A stretch of DNA of 44,998 bases from an uncultured Alphaproteobacteria bacterium. GTDB taxonomy: Bacteria > Pseudomonadota > Alphaproteobacteria > RF32 > CAG-239. Position 1 is the stretch's first letter; each line of letters opens with the position of its first letter. The position numbers and the translations under genes are program-made. Location: NCBI GenBank assembly GCA_949493535.1, contig CASZWJ010000013.1:1-44998 (forward strand). The letters run 5' to 3'. The notes beneath the pieces are model-generated. The model was given only the letters and a program-made list of their open reading frames with translations. It had not been told where the DNA came from and searched no databases. Below are positions 37,617-44,998 of this stretch, one piece after another.

Positions 37617-38771
37617 TCAGGCAACGAATAAATCTTTTATTTTATCAAAAAAGCTTTTGGCTTCAGGCTGACAGGCATCGTCTTTGCTGATTGAGCGGAA
37701 TTCTTCCAACAATTCTTTCTGTCGGGCAGAAAGATTAACCGGCGTTTCAACCCTAAGCTTGACAAACAAATCGCCGCGGCGGGTTGAGCGGAGCATTGTC
37801 ATTCCCTGACCTTTAACTTTTGCAACTTGGTCATTTTGTGTTCCCGCTTCAATATTCAGTTCTATTTTATCTCCGTCAATTGAAGGAATCTCTATTTTTC
37901 CGCCCAAAGCAGCGCAAGCCATTGAAATCGGAACAGAAGCATAAAGATTTCCGCCTTCCCGACTGTAGAGCTTATGCTTTTTAACCGAAATAAAAACATA
38001 TAAATCGCCGTTCGGCCCGCCGCGCAACCCGGCTTCGCCTTCGCCGGTTATCCGCATGCGCGTTTCATCTTCAACGCCGGCCGGAATTTTAATCTTAAGA
38101 GTTTTTTCCTGTGCAACATATCCTTCACCGCCGCAAGTTTTGCATTTGTCTTTAATCAAGCGGCCGGTACCGCGACATTTCGGACAAGTGGTTTCAACAA
38201 TAAAGAAACCGCCCTGCTGACGATGTATTTTGCCGCTGCCGTGACAATCCGGACAAATCTCGGCCGGTTTGCCGTCTTTAGTTCCATGTCCGTGACAGTC
38301 TTCACAAACTTTAGTCGTTGGAATCTTGATTTCTTTTTCAATACCGGTGAAAGCTTCATCTAAGCTGATTTCAAGGTTATAACGCAAATCGGCGCCGCGT
38401 TCCGCCGCGTTCGGGTTCGCCTGACGGCGGCCGCCCCCCATAAAATCAGAAAAAATTTCAGAAAAAACGTCTGAAAAACCGCCGGAGCCGAAATTAAATT
38501 CAAAACCGCCGAACGGATTACCGCCGGCTCCACCCATGCCGCCGGCAAAGGCCTGATGCCCGTAGCGGTCATAAGCTGCGCGCTTTTGCTCGTCTTTCAA
38601 CACTTCATAAGCTTCGTTGATTTCCTTAAATTTGGTCTCGGCCTCTTTATTACCGGGATTGCGATCCGGATGATACTGCATCGCCAAACGGCGGTAAGAT
38701 TTTTTTATCTCATCGGCACCTGCCGTTTTGCTCACTTCAAGCAGTTCGTAATAATCTTTTTCGGTTGTCAT
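37617..38771 (-). CDS. dnaJ: chaperone DnaJ (Hsp40)
   Basis: 384 residues, full length. J domain (5-70) with HPD in [10 protein letters not shown], a Gly/Phe-rich linker (about 75-130), four zinc-binding repeats [24 protein letters not shown] and CKTCGGEG, then the substrate-binding C-terminal domains. It hands unfolded proteins to DnaK and stimulates its ATPase. No dnaK lies in the window. Single gene with its own terminator. Confidence 0.98.
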   Translation of the reverse strand: MTTEKDYYELLEVSKTAGADEIKKSYRRLAMQYHPDRNPGNKEAETKFKEINEAYEVLKDEQKRAAYDRYGHQAFAGGMGGAGGNPFGGFEFNFGSGGFSDVFSEIFSDFMGGGRRQANPNAAERGADLRYNLEISLDEAFTGIEKEIKIPTTKVCEDCHGHGTKDGKPAEICPDCHGSGKIHRQQGGFFIVETTCPKCRGTGRLIKDKCKTCGGEGYVAQEKTLKIKIPAGVEDETRMRITGEGEAGLRGGPNGDLYVFISVKKHKLYSREGGNLYASVPISMACAALGGKIEIPSIDGDKIELNIEAGTQNDQVAKVKGQGMTMLRSTRRGDLFVKLRVETPVNLSARQKELLEEFRSISKDDACQPEAKSFFDKIKDLFVA

Positions 38772-38929
38772 TGCTATTCTGTTCTGTCGTTAAAACTTTC
38801 AATTGTTTTTATTTAGGGATTTTATAGCGGCAAAGCAAGCATTTTGCAAGCAATTAATTAAAAATTAAGTATTTTTGATTAGAATTTCTCTCGAACAGAG
38901 TCTTTAGACAAAAATTAAGATTTTAAACT

Positions 38930-39000
38930 GTTACAAATATTTGACATCTGGTCATATTTGACAAAAACTATTGTTTTTTATCCAAAAATGGGCTATGATT
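38930..39000 (+). promoter_or_regulatory. upstream region of the large two-gene operon
   Basis: A direct repeat ATTTGACA occurs twice 18 bp apart (about 38938 and 38956), each containing the -35-like TTGACA. A TATGAT lies near 38993. Spacing between the second TTGACA and TATGAT is too long (30 bp) for a standard promoter, so the exact promoter is not settled. Confidence 0.35.
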
Positions 39001-39034
39001 AAACAAATGCAAAATCTTTTGTGGAGTGAGAGCC

Positions 39035-42000
39035 ATGGCTGAAAACAAAATGACCGTACAAGAAGCTGTTGATTTAATCACGAATAACAAATTAGAGTTT
39101 TCAGATGAACAGCTGGCGCAAATGAATGAAGTCTTTTTTGATGACTTTACCAATAATCCCGGCAACGATGTTAAAGATGCGAGAGATATTGCCCTTGGAT
39201 TGGCAGAAGAAAGAATTACAGCTCTGGCTGCGCAAGATTCATATGATGCCGCCGATTTAGACGGCATTATTGCTTTGGCCAACTCCATCAGTGCTTTTTC
39301 AAGAGAAGCAGATGCGGCAAAAGAAGTATTGGCAAAAGCCCAAAAACAAAAAGACGAACTGGCGGCTGATGGGAAGACAACAGAGAATGAAAGCTATGAA
39401 GATGTTGTTGACGCTCCCGAATTTGGAATCGGCGAAGATACGTCAAATACTGATACCCATGAAAATGCTGATGAAGCCGTAATCGACATGGAAGATATTC
39501 TGAATGAGGAAAACATTTCTGCTGATAATACCCCCAAACATTATTCACAAGAAGATATTGACGGCATTCTGAAAGCACATGAAGTTTATCTGCTGGCTCC
39601 TGATGAAGTACAGAATCATGACTTGCTTAAGGAGCTGAATCCCAACTATGAAAGCACTCACGGCGATTTATTTGTTGAAACCGTCGAAACAGCAGAAAAA
39701 GATATTGCCTCTTATGCCAACGGCGAATTGACAATTGATGCCGATGCTTATGACAGCATGAAAAAATATATTGAGACTTTCGGCAAATCTACTCAAAAAG
39801 ACGAAAACGGCGAATTTATGTATACGCCGGAAGCACAGAAAGCCCTTGAACGCCTGAATGCCGAGAAAGAAAAGGTTACGGAAAGAGAAAGCGGCATGGC
39901 TATTGTTTCTGAACAAGGACTGGCCGTAAAACAGGAAAGAGGTATTGAGGCCGACAATGAAGATTTGCGCGATCGCAGTCTGAATTCTGACAAGAATCAA
40001 GCTCTTCTCGATACTGTCAAACTGGAAACGCTTCATGATTTGAAATATATCAGCGACAAAGACTATCAAACAGGTATGAAATCTCAGGAAGATGCCATTG
40101 ATGTCTTAAATAGCGTTCGGGAATTAAATGCCAAAGAGCAAAGACAATATGAAGATGCGGTTGCGGAAAGGATGCTGAACAACGAAGAATTGTTCGCGAT
40201 TATGCCACCAAGCTTCATGGCCAGATTATACGAACAGCGCCAGCAAGAGGTTATTGCCGAATTGCAAAATAATCCGCAGGCTGATGTTTCAAAAGAACAG
40301 CAGGATATTGCCAAACTTGAAGGCCGAATGGATAGTTTATCTTCACAATTGGCTAACGATACGGGTTTTTATTTTGGCGATTACACAAATGTCGGCGATG
40401 CTTATAACGGCTATATGGAAATGTTTGCCGTCCGAGAAAAATATATGGCTGACAATGAAAAAGCCTCTCAGCTCAAAGCAGATATTGCCAAAAACCGCAA
40501 TACGCTTAATGCCATGATTACTGAATATGATCAGGAATGGAATATTCAAAATGTGACGGCAAATGATGAAAAAGCTATGAGCGAGCGCTTTGATAAATTA
40601 GAAAAAGCCCTGCCCTCTGTTGAACTTAACAATGAAGCAATGCAGCTTGCCGGCAACTTCAAATTCTTAGATAAGGAAGGTAAAGTTGAACCTCAGTTTA
40701 TTGCTCCGGACGGAAAACTTTCCGAAACATACCAAGATGGTTATAAAGTGGCTCCGGACAGCAAACTCGCCAAAGCAATTATGCTGACCAAACAAAACTA
40801 TATGATGCAGGATTTGACTTCCAAAGAAGAAATCACGCCGGAAGTTTTGCAAAAAGAAATCAGCGAAAGACTGCCGGAAACCTTATTTGCCCTGCATGTC
40901 GCAGATAAAACGGTTCAGGGGGCAAAGGAGAATCCGCAGCAATTTACAGACAAAAAATATCTTGCTCAATTTGTCACTCAGCTTGGCAATATTGAAAAGC
41001 CGATGACAATCAGCGATACCGGCTTTGAAGCAGGCGTTGATTCTCAAGTCGATCAAGCTGCAGCCTTTGCCGAGCGTTTGGCCGATGATAAGAAATTAGG
41101 CAAAGACAGCGCGTTAGCAGCAAAAGTTCTTAACCCAATCAGCAAAATTGATCATCGCGCTGCCGACCGCACGACGGAAAAGAAATCGAGCAAACGCGAA
41201 ATCCGTATGGAAATGTTGAAACGCACACTCAAAAACGGTGCCTCGGCATTCTTGGTTTCCGGTGCGATTACGGTTGCCGGAACAGCCATGGCGGCAGATG
41301 CCAGCTTGACGGCTATGACCGGCGGTTTGAATAAAGTTGCCGGTGCCGCCATCGGTACGGCTCTGGCGGCAACCATGGTTACCAGAAATATTATCCGCTG
41401 GAGAAAAGAACGCAAAAAGAACGGACAAAAAGCCGGTTTGTTATCAATGGTGAAAGATCCCAGATTGATGACTTCCGTTGCAACAACGGCAATGGGGGCC
41501 GCGGCTCTCGGTTTTGCCGTTTCCGGAAACCCCGGAACGGCCGCAGCCTTAGGTTACGGGTCTATGGCTGTCGGCATCGGCTCCGGTATTGTTTTCAATG
41601 CCAAAGATTCTGTAAAAGCAGGCTTAAGCGGCTGGGAAGCTGCCGGTTGGGCCGCTTTACAGGCAGGCGTTACTGTTGGCGCCGGTTTCGGCGGGCGTGC
41701 CGCTGCCAATGCCGGTATTGACTGGTATAATGCTCATAATAAAGACAGCAATCTGTTCCAACATCAGGAGAAAATCGGTTCCCATATGGAAAAAGACGGC
41801 ACGGAAACCGTTATTGACTATCCGAAATTGGAACAAAACGCTGAAAAATTCTTGGAAAATAACTGGTATAAAGATCATCCCGAATTATTACAATCACGTA
41901 TTGAAGCTTTGCAGGCTGCCGGATTTGAAAATCCGCACCATGCTCTTCTGGCTGCTCATGATGCCGGTATGATTGCTCCGGACAATATGCAAATGTATGG

Positions 42001-43153
42001 CGGTTCAACAAGCCATGGCAACCATACCGTCTTTACAAAATATTGGGCACAAGAAGCAAATGTTTCTTTTGATGATGTCCAGTCCATGAAGAATTTGTTT
42101 AACAATGACGGAACCGTCAATACGGCGGCAGCAGAGGCTTATAAGAATTTGGCACCGCATATCGGCGAAGACAACTTCGTTACCCGCATGGATCCGCGAC
42201 CGGTTATTCGCGAACTCTATGGCGACAGAGAATCAACTTACGACCATGACGGCAAATTGCCAATAAAGGAAATTGATAAATTCAAAGAAGTTGACGATTA
42301 TGGTATGGTCAAAAACGACAACTCAGGATTAGGTCTGGGCATGGTCGGAATCTTAACGCATCCGGTTAAAGCCGCTAAAAAGCTGAAAAACAGAATCGGC
42401 AGCTTTATGGATAAGATTATTCATAAAGAAAAACCGATACCTGCGCCGATACCGACTCCAGTTCCGCCGGCACCAAAACCCGAGCCGAAACCTGAACCGA
42501 ACCCCACTCCGAAACCGGAAATTACCGACGACAAGTTAATGCTTGATGAATACAAAATTGTTTACGGTATTGCTCCGAATACGGAAGAAGGCAAAAACGA
42601 AGCTTGGAAAAACTATTGCCAGCGTGTTGAAGAAGAACGCAAAACAACCGCTCCTGAAATGTCAACCAATGAATTCCTGCTTGCCCGCAGAAAGAGACTT
42701 GACGATTTGATTGTGTCTTCGGTTCCCGGCGAGACGCAGGTTAATGCCGACGGCAAACCAACTCGCAAGGATTATATGCTCAAACAGGCCAAAGATGACC
42801 GCGGACATGCCGGCGTTGTTATGGAAGCCCGTCAAAATCTGATGCAGAGCAACCTGACAAAAGATAACTTCAGAAACAAAATTACGTTGAGCCATTTTAC
42901 CAAGTTCATCGGGCATTTTGTAAAGAAAGACGAAGTGGTTGCCGATGGTTCGCGTGACATTTCTCTCAATCCGCAGCTGAAAGACAAATACAAAGGCGGA
43001 AAGAGCAAAGTTGCCGTTGTTGATTTGAACCAATATCTTGTTGACGGCAAACCCTTGGATGAAGCCAAACAAAAAGTCAGCGGACAAGATGCCCGCATGG
43101 CAATGGCCGAAGTCAAAAAGAATGCCGAAAGAGCAGGTTCTTCACGGGAGTAA
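39035..43153 (+). CDS. very large unrecognised protein with central hydrophobic region
   Basis: 1372 residues from the ATG at 39035 (GGAG 8 nt upstream; a GTG 9 bases earlier is less likely). The first about 725 residues are acidic, helical and soluble, with no signal peptide. Residues about 730-895 hold several Gly/Ala-rich hydrophobic segments (FLVSGAITVAGTAMAADASL, SVATTAMGAAALGFAVSG, GWAALQAGVTVGAGFGG). A proline-rich spacer (PIPAPIPTPVPPAPKPEPKP, about 1135-1160) precedes a soluble C-terminus. I do not recognise any family. Size, hydrophobic centre and lack of a signal peptide would fit an effector or surface-associated protein, but this is a guess. Confidence 0.8.
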   Translation: MAENKMTVQEAVDLITNNKLEFSDEQLAQMNEVFFDDFTNNPGNDVKDARDIALGLAEERITALAAQDSYDAADLDGIIALANSISAFSREADAAKEVLAKAQKQKDELAADGKTTENESYEDVVDAPEFGIGEDTSNTDTHENADEAVIDMEDILNEENISADNTPKHYSQEDIDGILKAHEVYLLAPDEVQNHDLLKELNPNYESTHGDLFVETVETAEKDIASYANGELTIDADAYDSMKKYIETFGKSTQKDENGEFMYTPEAQKALERLNAEKEKVTERESGMAIVSEQGLAVKQERGIEADNEDLRDRSLNSDKNQALLDTVKLETLHDLKYISDKDYQTGMKSQEDAIDVLNSVRELNAKEQRQYEDAVAERMLNNEELFAIMPPSFMARLYEQRQQEVIAELQNNPQADVSKEQQDIAKLEGRMDSLSSQLANDTGFYFGDYTNVGDAYNGYMEMFAVREKYMADNEKASQLKADIAKNRNTLNAMITEYDQEWNIQNVTANDEKAMSERFDKLEKALPSVELNNEAMQLAGNFKFLDKEGKVEPQFIAPDGKLSETYQDGYKVAPDSKLAKAIMLTKQNYMMQDLTSKEEITPEVLQKEISERLPETLFALHVADKTVQGAKENPQQFTDKKYLAQFVTQLGNIEKPMTISDTGFEAGVDSQVDQAAAFAERLADDKKLGKDSALAAKVLNPISKIDHRAADRTTEKKSSKREIRMEMLKRTLKNGASAFLVSGAITVAGTAMAADASLTAMTGGLNKVAGAAIGTALAATMVTRNIIRWRKERKKNGQKAGLLSMVKDPRLMTSVATTAMGAAALGFAVSGNPGTAAALGYGSMAVGIGSGIVFNAKDSVKAGLSGWEAAGWAALQAGVTVGAGFGGRAAANAGIDWYNAHNKDSNLFQHQEKIGSHMEKDGTETVIDYPKLEQNAEKFLENNWYKDHPELLQSRIEALQAAGFENPHHALLAAHDAGMIAPDNMQMYGGSTSHGNHTVFTKYWAQEANVSFDDVQSMKNLFNNDGTVNTAAAEAYKNLAPHIGEDNFVTRMDPRPVIRELYGDRESTYDHDGKLPIKEIDKFKEVDDYGMVKNDNSGLGLGMVGILTHPVKAAKKLKNRIGSFMDKIIHKEKPIPAPIPTPVPPAPKPEPKPEPNPTPKPEITDDKLMLDEYKIVYGIAPNTEEGKNEAWKNYCQRVEEERKTTAPEMSTNEFLLARRKRLDDLIVSSVPGETQVNADGKPTRKDYMLKQAKDDRGHAGVVMEARQNLMQSNLTKDNFRNKITLSHFTKFIGHFVKKDEVVADGSRDISLNPQLKDKYKGGKSKVAVVDLNQYLVDGKPLDEAKQKVSGQDARMAMAEVKKNAERAGSSRE

Positions 43154-43156
43154 TAT

Positions 43157-44866
43157 ATGAACGAAAAGGGTATTGAAACGCTGCAAAAAGAGGCTGCCGA
43201 TTTTAAAATCGGCAGCCTGATTGGCAGATCCTGGTCTGAAATTAACGACATTATCACTCAACATAAAGATAACGGCCTTATTCTTGAAAAATTACATAAA
43301 AGCCAAAAATTTCAAAAATATTGCAAAGATCAGGCTGACCGCTTTATTCGCAGACAAATTGCCTTAACGCAAAAAGATTTTGAAGCGGTCAAACTGTTAT
43401 GGTTATACGGAAATCTGGAATTGGACGAGATTTTAATCATTAAGGACCGTATTAATGATGACGACTATATCCGTTCCGACCGGTTTCGCAATTTTGACAA
43501 AGATAAAACCATGCGCCTTTTTGCGAAAAATATTCCCGACATTGCAGAAGAGTTGGAAATGCCCGGCCATTTGGCCCCAAAAATCAGAACCGAACAGCGC
43601 CAACGGCTGGCAGACTATGTCCGTTTTATGGAAAGCGGACGCAAAAGCAGAGAATTGATAGAAAAGGGCGACTGGAAAGCTTTATCCGAAGCATTTGAAC
43701 ACTTCCCCCGCATGAAAACAGAGGCTATTATCGAATTGTATAAAACGGCGGAAGAAAAGAATCCCGACAGCGAACGCCTGCATATGATGTCCCGCATTTT
43801 TATATATCGCCTCTATGATATTGATGACGGAAAATGGGAGTTAAAAAACTCAAGAGAATTGGATGCGCTTGAAAGCTTTATCAAAGAAAGTTATGACACG
43901 CCGGAAACTGACGATTTGGCGGCTCGCATCCTTGGCAAAATTTCTGCGGCAAGAGAAATGCTGAATAACAAATTTAAGAAAAAAGGCCCGCCGCTGATTA
44001 TTGACGAAGAAATCGCGCAAGAAGATACCGTTCAGGAGAAACGCTCTGAAAAGCAAGAAGACAAACAAGAAACTGAAAACGGCAACGATGAACAGGAAGT
44101 TTCTCCTAAAAAAGATGATATTAAGAAAGAAATTCCCGAAGTAAAGACCTCCTCTGAATCAACGAAAAAAACAACAGAGGAAAAAAAGCAAGAATCTGCT
44201 TCAGCAAAAAATGAAGAAGAAAAAGGCTGGCAAAAAGAAACTTTTGACAATTGGAAAACTTGGGCCAAAGATAATCATAAATGGATTAAATCTTATGAAC
44301 CGGAAACGGCACCCCAAGATTTAGCCTTCAAAATTTATCCGAACCGCGAAGAAGCTGACAAAGGCAATTATGAGGCGGATATTCACTACAAAGAATCTAA
44401 CCACATGGTTGTCAAAGGCAAACCAAGCAATGAAGTTTTTGACGGGATTGTTGCCATGGCCAAAAAGAACGGCAACCAAATTACGTTCGGCAATATCAAA
44501 AGTGACGAATTTAAGGCACGTTTGTTGTTGGCCTGTTTGAAAGACAGCGAGATTGAAATAATAAACGCGCCTAAAATCGAAGATTTGCAAAATATTCCCG
44601 AAGATTTGAAAGAGGCTTTGAATAACCCGGCTAAGCAGAAAACATGTGGGCGCAAAGAAAAACCTGAAAGGCAGGCTAAGGATAAGGACACTCCTAAAGA
44701 TGCCGATAAATCCCATTCGGAACGCAGAGGCGACAACAAAGAACGCAGGCTGTTTAACAAAGGTCGGCGCAATGGAGAAAATCGTCCTCGCAGAGAATTT
44801 ACCGAAGAGGAGAAAAAAGCCTATCGCGAACGCAAACTGCGCGAAGCCGCATTACACAGTCATTGA
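43157..44866 (+). CDS. unrecognised partner protein with charged linker and LPD7-like tail
   Basis: 569 residues, starting 3 bp after the stop of the 1372-residue protein (GGGAG upstream), so co-translated. Residues 1-280 are helical and soluble (IALTQKDFEAVKLLWLYGNL). About 290-365 is Lys/Glu-rich and disordered. About 380-490 (FKIYPNREEADKGNYEADIH, KGKPSNEVFDGIVAMAKKNG, ARLLLACLKDSEIEIINAP) faintly recalls LPD7-type domains of large polyvalent proteins. The last 70 residues are very basic. No function is claimed; it probably works with its upstream partner. Confidence 0.78.
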   Translation: MNEKGIETLQKEAADFKIGSLIGRSWSEINDIITQHKDNGLILEKLHKSQKFQKYCKDQADRFIRRQIALTQKDFEAVKLLWLYGNLELDEILIIKDRINDDDYIRSDRFRNFDKDKTMRLFAKNIPDIAEELEMPGHLAPKIRTEQRQRLADYVRFMESGRKSRELIEKGDWKALSEAFEHFPRMKTEAIIELYKTAEEKNPDSERLHMMSRIFIYRLYDIDDGKWELKNSRELDALESFIKESYDTPETDDLAARILGKISAAREMLNNKFKKKGPPLIIDEEIAQEDTVQEKRSEKQEDKQETENGNDEQEVSPKKDDIKKEIPEVKTSSESTKKTTEEKKQESASAKNEEEKGWQKETFDNWKTWAKDNHKWIKSYEPETAPQDLAFKIYPNREEADKGNYEADIHYKESNHMVVKGKPSNEVFDGIVAMAKKNGNQITFGNIKSDEFKARLLLACLKDSEIEIINAPKIEDLQNIPEDLKEALNNPAKQKTCGRKEKPERQAKDKDTPKDADKSHSERRGDNKERRLFNKGRRNGENRPRREFTEEEKKAYRERKLREAALHSH

Positions 44867-44885
44867 TATAAGTTCTATATTCAAT

Positions 44886-44917
44886 AAAAGAAAGCCTCCG
44901 CAAAGAGGCTTTCTTTT
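44886..44917 (+). terminator. terminator of the large two-gene operon
   Basis: GAAAGCCTC (44890-44898) pairs with GAGGCTTTC (44905-44913), flanked by A-rich and T-rich runs. Lies 20 bp after the last stop. Confidence 0.9.
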
Positions 44918-44973
44918 TAGTTTGTTCAGTAACACCCAACTTATTGTTATTTACAGCGGTATCTAAACTCAGA

Positions 44974-44996
44974 AAGCTTCCTCAATCGGGAAGCTT
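44974..44996. terminator. hairpin at window edge, probable terminator of next gene
   Basis: AAGCTTCC (44974-44981) pairs with GGAAGCTT (44989-44996). The window ends before any T run can be judged. Confidence 0.4.
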
Positions 44997-44998
44997 CC

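Overview
The window is bacterial DNA of moderate to low GC. It carries one complete Mu-like transposable prophage inside a chromosomal segment. The host genes (dnaJ, an MliC-like lipoprotein, an OmpA-tailed lipoprotein, tRNA-Arg) and a phage-borne homologue of the alphaproteobacterial nucleoid protein GapR (DUF2312) fit an alphaproteobacterium, perhaps a poorly characterised or uncultured one. The lineage is inference.

Layout. 1-2187 is host: a tRNA-associated, hairpin-rich repeat, two leftward genes and tRNA-Arg(ACG). 2188-36753 is the prophage (34,566 bp). Its ends both begin TGTAG, both have a GTCTAAAA-type site ending 25 bp from the tip, and it is flanked by a perfect 5-bp target duplication CTCTG. 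The phage landed in a copy of the same repeat found at the window start. 36754-44998 is host again: the rest of that repeat, a second copy of the tRNA-Arg 3' end plus its terminator, a small lipoprotein, dnaJ, and a two-gene operon of large unrecognised proteins.

Prophage logic, read right to left. A SOS-type (S24) repressor diverges from an early operon: Ner, MuA-type DDE transposase, MuB-type ATPase, small DNA-binding proteins, GapR-like protein, DUF3164, GemA/gp16, and a Mor/C activator. Next come a small C5-cytosine methylase, unknown genes, the lysis/packaging operon (GH108 endolysin, zinc finger, XhlA-like, terminases, portal, gpF with a C-terminal toxin-like domain), the head operon, a Mu-order contractile tail and baseplate, tail fibres with embedded spanins, and an adenine methylase at the right end where Mu carries mom. 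Two copies of a 26-bp box sit upstream of the endolysin and of the protease/scaffold gene, the places where Mu has its C-activated late promoters Plys and PI.

Points not captured by routine gene calling: a -2 programmed frameshift in the tail chaperone gene, which fills an apparent gap before the tape measure gene; a G10 tract able to switch a tail-fibre gene off; a methylase whose natural start codon is ATC; a probable plus-strand small RNA between the head and packaging genes; a strong inverted repeat over the endolysin ribosome-binding site; and a small hairpin-rich cassette that duplicates tRNA 3' ends.
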